Assembly: GCF_001971705.1 (NCBI RefSeq)
Contig: NZ_CP019327.1
Span: forward strand, 744,001-808,000
Length of the DNA: 64,000 nt
Direction of reading: 5' to 3'
From: Natronorubrum daqingense
GTDB taxonomy: Archaea > Halobacteriota > Halobacteria > Halobacteriales > Natrialbaceae
The position numbers and the translations under genes are program-made. This document shows, piece by piece, positions 1 through 7,537 of the stretch; position 1 is the stretch's first letter; each line of letters starts with the position of its first letter. The notes under the pieces are model-generated. The model was not told the origin of the DNA. It saw nothing but the letters and a program-made list of their open reading frames with translations, and made no database searches.

Positions 1-1566
1 CTCGACGAGGGACTCTCGCTGGAAGGTCGGGAGATCCCGGCGACGATCGATCCCGAGCGTTCGCTCGAGCAGCGCGCGGGCGGGTGGGGTATCGGCGATC
101 CAATTCGAGATTGGCGCCGTTGCGGAGCTGAGTCTGGCGGCCGTTGCGATGTTTCCGAAAAATCGCTTCCCGAGGTTCAGCCCACCTCCCTCGGCGTCCG
201 GCGTGAGCCCATCGACGAGCGAGTCGTAGGCTGGGGGTTCTTCGTCGCGATTGATTCGATCCCTGACGACGGTGTTGATCCACGGGATATCGATCTTCAC
301 CGGGCAAGCGTCGACGCAGCGCGTACAGCCCGTACAGAGGTCGTTGAACTCGGCTGCGGAGTCCTGGCCGTGCACGCCGGCCTCCCAGCCGGTCGCAATC
401 CCGCCGGAGTAGGTTTCACCGCCGAAGCCGTGGCCGCCGACGGCCTGGAAGTTCGAACACGAGTTCGAGCAGGCACCACAGCGGATGCAATAGAGCGTCT
501 CTCGAAGCTGTTCGTCCTCGCGCATTTCCATGCGCCCGTTGTCGAGCAAGACGAGGTGGAAGTCTCGGTCCGGGTTCGCGTTCGGCTCTTCCGATTCGTC
601 GGTCGATCGGGTACTCGAGATCGGTTCGTCCGACTCGAACGCGAGCGTCGGAGACTCGGTCGGCGGCGACAACATGGTCACGTACTGAGAAATCGGCTGG
701 CCCGTCGCGCTCTTGGCAATGATGTCGACGAAGGGCTCGAGGTCGGAAACGGTGGGGATCAACTTCTCGACACCCGCGATGGCCACGTGGGTATCGGGAG
801 TGACCGCGCACTTGCGCGCGTTGCCCTCGTTCGTGACGAGGGCCATCGTCCCGGTTTCCGCGACGACGAAGTTCGCCCCCGTCACGCCGACGTCGGCCTC
901 ACGGATGCGCTCACCGAGATAGTCTCGAGCGAAGCGGGTGAGTTCTTCGGCCGTCTCGACCGACTCGTCCGGATCGAATCGCTCGGTGATCAACTCGGTG
1001 ATTTCCTCGCGTGTGAAGTGCATCGCCGGCCCGACGATGTGTGAGGGTGTGTCGTCGGCGACCTGCAAGACCCACTCGCCGAGGTCGGTCTCGTGGACCT
1101 CCACTCCCGCTGTCTCGAGCGCGTCGTTGAGGTCGATCTCCTCGGTCGTCATCGACTTCGACTTGACGACCGTCGGTGCAGCGTCGTTTGCTCGAGTCGC
1201 GCTCACGTTCGTCGCACTCGCGTCCGATTTCGCGTTCGATCCACCGCTATTGTGGTCGACTACGTCGGCGACGTAGGCGTTCGCGTCCGCGGCGTCGTCA
1301 GCGACGTAGACCGTTCCGCCGTTGGCCTCGACCGCCTCGCGGACCGTCTCGATCAACGAGGGCAGTCGGTCGATGGCGTCTTCTTTAATCGCTCGAGCCT
1401 CGCTCCGGCGGTCCTCGAGCGTCGGCGTTTCCTCGTAGACGTCGTAGCGCCGCGCGTTCGAGGAACTCGACTGGGCGTGAACCGCTTCACCTTCGGTCTC
1501 GAGGAGGTGGCGAATGTGGGCCGCCTTCTCGTCGCGGCTCCGGGGGGGTTGGGTGCGTTCTGCCAT
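1..1566 (-). CDS. lutB: LutB-type LUD domain / 4Fe-4S iron-sulfur protein (3' end cut by window)
   Basis: Lactate-oxidation iron-sulfur subunit by family. The first 522 codons are present and the reading frame runs off the left edge. The N-terminal two thirds is a LUD domain, with the typical stretch around VTGANFVVAETGTMAL. Two ferredoxin-type cysteine clusters follow (CIRCGACSNSC near 500-470 and CTGCTRCVDACP near 345-310), as expected for electron transfer from L-lactate to the respiratory chain. A short acidic Ser/Asp-rich insert separates the LUD domain from the clusters. The ATG at 1566 lies 5 bases after the stop of lutC, so the two genes form an operon. The cytochrome-like or glycolate-oxidase-like partner (LutA) is not in the window and would be expected downstream on the minus strand. 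Confidence 0.85.
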   Translation of the reverse strand, partial: MAERTQPPRSRDEKAAHIRHLLETEGEAVHAQSSSSNARRYDVYEETPTLEDRRSEARAIKEDAIDRLPSLIETVREAVEANGGTVYVADDAADANAYVADVVDHNSGGSNAKSDASATNVSATRANDAAPTVVKSKSMTTEEIDLNDALETAGVEVHETDLGEWVLQVADDTPSHIVGPAMHFTREEITELITERFDPDESVETAEELTRFARDYLGERIREADVGVTGANFVVAETGTMALVTNEGNARKCAVTPDTHVAIAGVEKLIPTVSDLEPFVDIIAKSATGQPISQYVTMLSPPTESPTLAFESDEPISSTRSTDESEEPNANPDRDFHLVLLDNGRMEMREDEQLRETLYCIRCGACSNSCSNFQAVGGHGFGGETYSGGIATGWEAGVHGQDSAAEFNDLCTGCTRCVDACPVKIDIPWINTVVRDRINRDEEPPAYDSLVDGLTPDAEGGGLNLGKRFFGNIATAARLSSATAPISNWIADTPPARALLERTLGIDRRRDLPTFQRESLVE

Positions 1567-1571
1567 CGAAC

Positions 1572-2078
1572 TCACCGATCCTCGAGGACGAGTACGTCGA
1601 CCGAGCCGGGTCCGTGGACGCCGTGGACGAGCGAACCCATGTCCGCCGTCGCGCTTCGACCCGTTGCGAAGACGATGCTGTTGCCCGCGGCGAACGCCGA
1701 CTCGAGGCGCTCGAAGCCGGCCCCGATGTCGTCGACCACGTCGCTGGCCGCGACGACCGCGACGTGGCGGTCGGGGTAGAGACTCACCGGTTCGTCGCCG
1801 TCGGGTCTGGATTCGATTGCGACGGTGCCGTACGTTGCGATCGCGAACGTCGCGGGTGTAACGCCTGTTCGCGCTTCCGCGAGATCGTCTCCAGTCGGGT
1901 TCGTGTCCACCGATTCGGGCTGAGCGACGTCCTCGAAGGGGAGGGGAACGCCGACGGCGGGGTCGTCGAGCATCGAGTCGATTCGCTCGCTCGCGTCGGC
2001 GGCCGAGGCGCGTTCGACGCCGACCTCGAGGTCGACGAGCGACCGTTCGAATCGGCCGACCGTGTCGGTTGTCATCAT
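1572..2078 (-). CDS. lutC: LutC-like LUD domain protein
   Basis: 168-residue LUD (YkgG/LutC) domain protein. The C-terminal core carries the family's conserved pattern: a VAASDVVDDIGAGFERL segment, then IVFATGRSATADM and the GVHGPGSVDVLVLEDR end. Family knowledge links it to L-lactate utilisation together with the Fe-S protein encoded just downstream. The start has two adjacent ATG codons (2078 and 2075) and either could be used. Upstream, 2079-2283 holds no gene; it is the gap to the convergently unrelated guaAa stop and probably contains the operon promoter. Confidence 0.8.
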   Translation of the reverse strand: MMTTDTVGRFERSLVDLEVGVERASAADASERIDSMLDDPAVGVPLPFEDVAQPESVDTNPTGDDLAEARTGVTPATFAIATYGTVAIESRPDGDEPVSLYPDRHVAVVAASDVVDDIGAGFERLESAFAAGNSIVFATGRSATADMGSLVHGVHGPGSVDVLVLEDR

Positions 2079-2283
2079 CTATCGCATTCGAACCGACGGA
2101 CAAGAGCGTGACGGTCGGCCCCATCGAGTGACGCGACAAGAGAGAGAGACTGGCATCTGGGGTCACCGAACACAGTCGTGAACACTCCGTGGCGATAGCT
2201 GGTGTGAGGACGGTCGAAAAAACGCGACTGTATGCCGTCGTTGCGAGTACCCGAGCGGACGCTGCGGTTCCGACTACAAACGC

Positions 2284-2835
2284 TTACTGTCGACAGATTT
2301 CGAGAAAGTTCTCGAATACTTCCTCGCCCTCTTCGGTGTGGGCGACCTCAGGGTGCCACTGAACGCCGTAGAGATCGCGATCCGTATCGCACATCGCTTC
2401 GACATCGCAGACGTCGCTTCGTGCGGTCAGGTCGAACCCGTCGGGCAACTCGACGACCTCGTCGGCGTGACTCGCCCAGACGCGGGTTTCGGGTGCGAGC
2501 GAACCGATCAACGGATCGTCGTTGCTGACGATTTCGACGTTCACGTCTGCGTAGCCGCCGTACTCGCCGCTGTCGACGCGGCCGCCGAGTTCCTCGGCGA
2601 TGAGTTGCATGCCGAGACAGATGCCAAGCACCGGTGCGTCTCCCTCGAGATACGCCGGCGAGTTGCCGATGCGATCCATGTCTGGGCCGCCAGAGAGCAC
2701 GACGCCGTCGGCGTCGATGTCCTCGGGTGGTGTTTCGTTGTCGATCAACTCCGTTTCGACGCCGAGGTCGCGAAGCGCTCGACGCTCGAGGTGGGTGAAC
2801 TGTCCGTGATTGTCCACCACGACGATCTTCGTCAT
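2284..2835 (-). CDS. guaAa: GMP synthase glutaminase subunit
   Basis: 183-residue class I glutamine amidotransferase. It hydrolyses glutamine and passes ammonia to the separate ATP-pyrophosphatase subunit that converts XMP to GMP; archaea commonly encode the two halves separately. The nucleophile is Cys73 in GICLGMQL and the catalytic His/Glu pair is in QWHPEV near the C-terminus. The oxyanion-loop Gly pair is in VVLSGGPDMDR. Full length for the archaeal glutaminase subunit. The synthetase half (guaAb) is not in this window. Confidence 0.92.
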   Translation of the reverse strand: MTKIVVVDNHGQFTHLERRALRDLGVETELIDNETPPEDIDADGVVLSGGPDMDRIGNSPAYLEGDAPVLGICLGMQLIAEELGGRVDSGEYGGYADVNVEIVSNDDPLIGSLAPETRVWASHADEVVELPDGFDLTARSDVCDVEAMCDTDRDLYGVQWHPEVAHTEEGEEVFENFLEICRQ

Positions 2836-3071
2836 TGCTGGCGTCTAGCCAGTCACTCGGTAAAAGCAGTCCGGAACGACTCCTCGAGTCGAGCGAGCGC
2901 TCCGATCGGCGAATGCCCACCTCACCACCGATACGAATACAACATCCACTTTGTCCACTACTCTCCCGCTAAAGATTTGTTTGTAACGGTATATCGGGAC
3001 ATCACAACATCATTGACTACAGTTCCCGTCGATATCAAAACATTCATACATACTAAAAACAATCTTCAGCT

Positions 3072-3245
3072 ATGACACTCGAGACCGAACCGGTCGGTGA
3101 GGGGTTGAATTCCGACGGTGACGTCGTCGCCGCAATCGACGAAATCGAGGGCGAAACGCACCTCGTTATCGCCGACATCGCGCAGGACAATACGTGGCTC
3201 TCGATGCCCGAGTACGACGTCGCGTCGCTCGAATCGTGGCGATAA
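3072..3245 (+). CDS. small acidic conserved-looking protein, 57 aa
   Basis: ATG at 3072 to TAA at 3243-3245 gives a 57-residue acidic protein (starts MTLETEPVGEGLNS, ends DVASLESWR). It has the codon use and Asp/Glu content of real haloarchaeal genes. It is preceded by an unusually AT-rich 130-base stretch (2935-3070) with several TATA-like words, including GGTATATCG near 2989, which suits a promoter. The central segment HLVIADIAQDNTWLSMP looks like a compact beta-rich fold. I do not recognise a function. It is too short for many gene finders. Confidence 0.6.
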   Translation: MTLETEPVGEGLNSDGDVVAAIDEIEGETHLVIADIAQDNTWLSMPEYDVASLESWR

Positions 3246-3337
3246 CGCCCCCTCGAGGACGCGAAGGCCCGAATCAGGGGGTCTCGACGATCCCTGCTAT
3301 CGGTACGTTTATACTTCCAACGGCGGACGATTATTGT

Positions 3338-3475
3338 ATGGCAGTCGATCTCGATGAATTCAAGCATCCGTCGTGGCTCACCGCGGCCGGAACAGGCATT
3401 GGCTACGCGATTATCCTCGCCGTGTTGACCGTCGCCCTGTTCATCGTCCCGTGGTTGGTCTTCGCGGCACTGTAA
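3338..3475 (+). CDS. single-pass small membrane protein, 45 aa
   Basis: ATG at 3338 encodes 45 residues: a short acidic head (MAVDLDEFKHPSWL) followed by a hydrophobic helix (residues about 20-44, AIILAVLTVALFIVPWLVF). A TATA-like element GTTTATAC at 3307-3314 lies about 24 bases upstream, consistent with a leaderless transcript. A longer in-frame reading from 3194 overlaps the previous gene and is less likely. Function unknown; the form resembles other haloarchaeal one-helix membrane mini-proteins. Confidence 0.6.
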   Translation: MAVDLDEFKHPSWLTAAGTGIGYAIILAVLTVALFIVPWLVFAAL

Positions 3476-3647
3476 CGTCCGGACGCCTCTCCCCCGTTTT
3501 CACCGCCAAAATTCCGCGTAGACGCCGCTTTCGTTACTGGTGACGGCAACGGGAGTGTCCGTACTCGAGCCTCTCAGTCGCTTTCACCCGAATGGGATCT
3601 GCTCTCGCGAAAATCGGCTGCAATCAGGATAGAGTCGCGTTCGATGC

Positions 3648-4865
3648 TTAGGCGAACGTCTTCGAGACCTGTTCGCTCGAGTCGGAGTCGGCCTGGACCT
3701 TGTCCCAGGCGTTGTAGAAGTCTGCCATCCGGATTTCGGTTCGATCGTCGCGAATCGCGAACATCCCGGCTTCCGTACAGATCGCTTTGACGTCTGCACC
3801 AGATGCTTCGGCCGCTTCTGTGGCGAGTTCTTCGAAGTCGACGTCGTCGGAGACGTTCATCCCGCGCGTGTGGATCTTGAAGATGATCTCGCGACCCTCC
3901 TCGTTCGGCTTGGGGACCTCGATGAGTCGGTCGAAGCGCCCGGGTCGAAGGATGGCGCGGTCGAGCATGTCGAAGCGGTTCGTGGCGGCGATGATACGGA
4001 TGTCACCGCGGTCCTCGAAGCCGTCCATCTCGCTGAGGAGTTGCATCATCGTCCGCTGGACTTCGGCGTCTCCCGACGTCTTCGACTCCGTTCGCTTGGC
4101 AGCGATGGCGTCGATTTCGTCGATGAAGATCAGCGCGGGCTGGTGCTCACGGGCGACTTTGAACAGGTCGCGGACGAGCTTGGCACCCTCGCCGATAAAC
4201 TTGTGGACGAGCTCGGAGCCGGCCATCTTGATGAAGGTGGCGTCGGTCTGATTGGCGACGGCTTTGGCGAGCATCGTCTTCCCCGTCCCGGGGGGTCCGT
4301 AGAGCAAGACGCCACTCGGGGGGTCGATCCCGACGTCGTCGAACATATCGGGGTTCTCGAGGGGCATTTCGACGGTCTCGCGAACTTCTTGCATCTGTTC
4401 TTCGAGGCCGCCGATGTCCTCGTAGCTCACTTCGGGACTTTCGGTGACTTCCATGACGCGAGCGCGGACGTCGGTCTCGTTCGAGAGGGATTTGACGATA
4501 GAGAGTGAGTTGTTGACGGCCACGCGAGCGTCCGGTTCGAGTTCCTCGCGCATCTCGTCGGTAACCTCGGTCAGCGCTTCCTGGTTGTTCCCGTGTTGTT
4601 TGATGATGACGCCTTCGTTCGTGATCTCCTGGATCGTGGCGACGAACAGCGGGGACTGCTTGAGTTTCTTGTTCTCGTGGGTCAACCGCTCGAGTTTCTG
4701 CTGGTACTTGTTGTTCTCGGCGTTGGCATCGAGGAGCTTGTCACGCATCTCCTCGTTTTGCGCCTCGAGGATCTCGAGCCGGTCCTCGAGTGCCGTGATC
4801 TTCTCCTGTTGGGACGCCTCGTCCTCGTCGTATGGGAGGTCGACGTCGTCCACAGTGTCGCTCAT
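3648..4865 (-). CDS. pan: proteasome-activating nucleotidase (PAN, AAA ATPase)
   Basis: 405-residue AAA ATPase that unfolds substrates and feeds them to the 20S proteasome. An N-terminal coiled coil (about residues 20-70) is followed by an OB-like region (QSPLFVATIQEI onward) and the AAA module: Walker A GPPGTGKT, Walker B IFIDEIDAIA, and the arginine-finger region DRAILRPGRFDR. I chose ATG 4865 (MSDTVDD) over the longer frame from 4913, because homologues begin just before the coiled coil and the extension is not acidic. The C-terminus reads KTFA, so the usual hydrophobic-Tyr-X docking tail has Phe instead of Tyr. psmB, its partner's catalytic subunit, is at 57.9 kb. Haloarchaea usually carry two PAN paralogues; only one is here. 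Confidence 0.93.
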   Translation of the reverse strand: MSDTVDDVDLPYDEDEASQQEKITALEDRLEILEAQNEEMRDKLLDANAENNKYQQKLERLTHENKKLKQSPLFVATIQEITNEGVIIKQHGNNQEALTEVTDEMREELEPDARVAVNNSLSIVKSLSNETDVRARVMEVTESPEVSYEDIGGLEEQMQEVRETVEMPLENPDMFDDVGIDPPSGVLLYGPPGTGKTMLAKAVANQTDATFIKMAGSELVHKFIGEGAKLVRDLFKVAREHQPALIFIDEIDAIAAKRTESKTSGDAEVQRTMMQLLSEMDGFEDRGDIRIIAATNRFDMLDRAILRPGRFDRLIEVPKPNEEGREIIFKIHTRGMNVSDDVDFEELATEAAEASGADVKAICTEAGMFAIRDDRTEIRMADFYNAWDKVQADSDSSEQVSKTFA

Positions 4866-4990
4866 CACCCGTCCTTTAGGTGTTGGCTCATAAGAGGCTT
4901 CGGGTAGATGCACTGACCGGTGATGTATAACTATGGTGCATTATTTGAAACAGAAAATATTATCACCCCGTATCCGGAATGGGTGTAGTA

Positions 4991-5260
4991 ATGAGTGCAT
5001 CAGAAGCGTTCCGGCAGGACGCAGAATCGCGTGGATCCTGGGACGACGTGCGGGACCTGCCACCAAGTGCCAAACTCGTCGCCAAAGTTCTCGAGTACAA
5101 CGAGACGATGACCCAACAACAAATTGCCGACGAGACGCTGTTGCCCTCGCGAACGGTCCGATACGCGCTAAACCGACTCGAGGACGAGCACGTGATCGAC
5201 TCGAGATTTTCGTTCTCGGACGCCCGAAAGCGACTGTACAGTCTCGACATCGAAGCCTGA
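4991..5260 (+). CDS. winged-helix transcriptional regulator (MarR-like)
   Basis: 89-residue single-domain DNA-binding protein. The helix-turn-helix is TQQQIADETLLPSRTVRYALNRLE, and the wing ends at RKRLYSLDIEA. An alternative ATG at 4979 adds four residues. A TATA-like AAAATATTA at about 4956-4964 places a transcription start near 4985, so the ATG at 4991 would have almost no leader. It is divergent from pan; their start codons are 125 bases apart and share the intergenic region. No ligand-binding domain is present. Target genes cannot be read from the sequence. Confidence 0.8.
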   Translation: MSASEAFRQDAESRGSWDDVRDLPPSAKLVAKVLEYNETMTQQQIADETLLPSRTVRYALNRLEDEHVIDSRFSFSDARKRLYSLDIEA

Positions 5261-5684
5261 GTGGACGGTTGAACGGTCGGACGATTGGACGGACGCCGCG
5301 TCACGTTTCGAAATTCTCCGTCGATTTCTTCCGTTCTTCGCCGAGAACGCGCTTCACGTATCGATGAATCCGCCTTTGAGCCGCCGAATTTGTTGACGGG
5401 GTTGCGCGTGCTGTAGTCCGCCAGAACGAACGTGACGACGAGGCGCGACACCGCGTGCGGGCAGCGTACTGGTTCGAGCGCAGTAGCTCCATCGTTCACT
5501 CACTCGTCTCCTCATCTAGACCGCGCTTGCCTCCTCATCGAGACCGCGCTCGCCTCCTCCTCGAGCCCACAGTTATCCTCGGGGGCAGGAAAACACGGAC
5601 GAGCGTTTTGCTACCGTGGGCACGGGGATTTCCACGTCCTCCCCAGCCGACTCGCTCAGTCGCGTTGCTCCTTCACTCGCCCCT

Positions 5685-5797
5685 CGCGCGCGGAGTCGCG
5701 TTTCGCTCTCGGCTCACGGTTCCCTTCAGTCACCGTTCGCCGTTCGAGAGTCTCGCTTCGCTCGCCTCTCGCTGCGCTCACCGCGACTCCGCGCGCG
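5685..5797. repeat. 16-base perfect inverted repeat, arms 81 bases apart
   Basis: The left arm CGCGCGCGGAGTCGCG is at 5685-5700 and its exact reverse complement CGCGACTCCGCGCGCG is at 5782-5797. The sequence between the arms is rich in TTCGCTC/CTCGCC words. No gene is associated with it. Confidence 0.7.
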
Positions 5798-5834
5798 CCA
5801 CGTGGTGAGTGAGACGCTGTGACCGACGTTTCGA

Positions 5835-5928
5835 GGACGTGCTCTGTACGCGGGACGTGCTCTGTACGTGGGTCGTGCTCCAGGTGTGTCAGGTGTGGAG
5901 CGTGCCCCGTGTGCGGGACGTGCTCCGC
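5835..5928 (+). repeat. degenerate tandem repeat, unit about 18 bases
   Basis: GGACGTGCTCTGTACGC at 5835 is followed directly by GGACGTGCTCTGTACGT, then by progressively diverged copies (GGTCGTGCTCCAGGTG, GCGTGCCCCGTGTGC, GGACGTGCTCCGCGT). It lies in the gene-free stretch before mre11. An overlapping frame would give Cys-rich RTCSVRG-like repeats, but nothing else supports translation. Confidence 0.6.
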
Positions 5929-6079
5929 GTCTAGATTACCCGGACGTGAGAGCGGTAACTCGGAAATCGAGAACGGCGGCAATCACTCGAGAAACACGGA
6001 AAAATCGCCGCGGACGGTTCGCTTCACTTTCAGTTCGGTCGCGGAATCCCTTTAGGGCGGGCCTGCAAACGAATAGCCA

Positions 6080-7537
6080 ATGACACGGGTGATTCATACG
6101 GGCGACACCCACATCGGGTACCAACAGTACAACGCGCCCGAGCGCCGCCAGGACTTTCTCGAGGGCTTTCGATCCGTCGTCGACGACGCGATCGACGACG
6201 ACGTCGACGCAGTGGTCCACGCCGGAGACCTCTTTCACGACCGTCGACCGAGCCTCCTCGACCTCCAGGGAACCGTCGAAATCCTCCGCACGCTCGCCGA
6301 CGCCGATATCCCCTTTCTCGCCGTCGTCGGCAACCACGAGTCCAAACGCGACGCACAGTGGCTCGACCTCTTCGCGGATCTCGGTCTCGCGACCCGCCTC
6401 GGACGCGATCCGCAGGTGATCGACAACGTCGCCGTCTACGGACTGGACTTCGTCCCCGAATCCCGTCGCGACGACCTCGAGTACGACTTCGCCCCTGTTC
6501 CCGCCGAGGCCGACCACGCGACCCTCGTCAGCCACGGCCTGTTCGAACCCTTCGCGCACGCGAACTGGGATACGGAACACGTCCTCGAGACCTCGTCCGT
6601 CGAGTTCGACGCCGTGCTCCTCGGCGACAACCACAAACCCGATACGGCAGAAGTCGCCGACGCGTGGGTCACCTACTGCGGGTCGACCGAGCGCGCGAGC
6701 GCGAGCGAACGCGAGGACCGCGGCTACAACCTCGTCGATTTCGACGACTCGATCACGATCAGCCGACGCGGACTGACCGACACTCGCGAGTTCGTCTTCG
6801 TCGACGTCGACCTCGAGGAAGGCGAGGGGGTCGAGCGGGTGCAAGAACGCGTCCGCCAACACGACCTCGAAGACGCCGTCGTCATCGTCACGCTCGAGGG
6901 CGATGGCAAACCAGTTACACCCGCGACGATCGAGGAAGCGGCTATCGAACGAGGGGCACTCGTCGCTCGGCTCAACGACCGACGCGACCTGCCCGAAGAA
7001 GACGAGGCGGTTTCAGTGAGTTTCGCCGATCCGGACGCTGCCGTTCGCGAGCGCGTCCGAGACCTCGGATTGAGCGACGCTGCACGAAGCATCGACGAAA
7101 CGGTTCGAAACGACGACCTGGTGGACTCGAACGTCCGCGAAAGCGTCGAACGCCGCGTCCGCGAGTTGCTCGAGGACGATGCGTCGGCCTTCGATCCCGC
7201 TCCGGAGCGAAGCCCCGACGACGAGGACGTGACGACCGTCGCCGACCAACTCGCGGGAACACCAGCAACGGCCGAACCCGCCGGAACTGACGAATCCGCC
7301 TCGAGTGCATCCACTCCCGTCGAGGACGGGGGACTCGAGACAGCCCCCAAAACCGGCGACCTCGAGGAAACCGGAGAAACCGATGAAACCAACGACTCAG
7401 ACGACTCCGACGACTCCGACGAAACAGAGAACGGGGCTCACGCCGGGGAAACACGCGAATCGAGTGCCGACTCGACCGAGAGCACGACCGACGGTTCTGG
7501 AGACGGCGACACCACCTCGCTGGGTGATTTCGCGTGA
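6080..7537 (+). CDS. mre11: DNA double-strand break repair nuclease Mre11
   Basis: 485-residue Mre11, the manganese-dependent nuclease that processes DNA ends with Rad50. The five phosphoesterase motifs are visible: GDTHIGY at residues 8-14, HAGDLFHDRRP, VVGNHESK, a SHGLF segment and GDNHKP. A capping domain follows, and the last 110 or so residues are a Ser/Thr/Asp/Glu-rich tail with DSDDSDDSD runs that looks disordered. The stop codon overlaps the GTG start of rad50 by four bases (GTGA), so the two subunits are translationally coupled. Confidence 0.95.
   Translation: MTRVIHTGDTHIGYQQYNAPERRQDFLEGFRSVVDDAIDDDVDAVVHAGDLFHDRRPSLLDLQGTVEILRTLADADIPFLAVVGNHESKRDAQWLDLFADLGLATRLGRDPQVIDNVAVYGLDFVPESRRDDLEYDFAPVPAEADHATLVSHGLFEPFAHANWDTEHVLETSSVEFDAVLLGDNHKPDTAEVADAWVTYCGSTERASASEREDRGYNLVDFDDSITISRRGLTDTREFVFVDVDLEEGEGVERVQERVRQHDLEDAVVIVTLEGDGKPVTPATIEEAAIERGALVARLNDRRDLPEEDEAVSVSFADPDAAVRERVRDLGLSDAARSIDETVRNDDLVDSNVRESVERRVRELLEDDASAFDPAPERSPDDEDVTTVADQLAGTPATAEPAGTDESASSASTPVEDGGLETAPKTGDLEETGETDETNDSDDSDDSDETENGAHAGETRESSADSTESTTDGSGDGDTTSLGDFA

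Larger units (their letters stand above)
5261..6079. other. 819-base gene-free stretch with repeats
   Basis: No convincing gene on either strand. The open frames here are Ser/Arg-rich and lack the acidic composition of neighbouring proteins. It contains degenerate copies of a CCTCCTCATCGAGACCGCGC-like unit (about 5508-5570), a 16-base inverted repeat (5685-5700 with 5782-5797) and tandem GGACGTGCTCTGTACG-like units (5835-5928). The last 100 bases must hold the mre11 promoter. Confidence 0.7.

Noticed and set aside
5819-6055. 78-residue Cys-rich frame with RTCSVRG-like repeats
   Set aside because: It is produced by the DNA tandem repeat, is basic rather than acidic, has no promoter-like element or homologue I recognise, and degenerates after the repeat.
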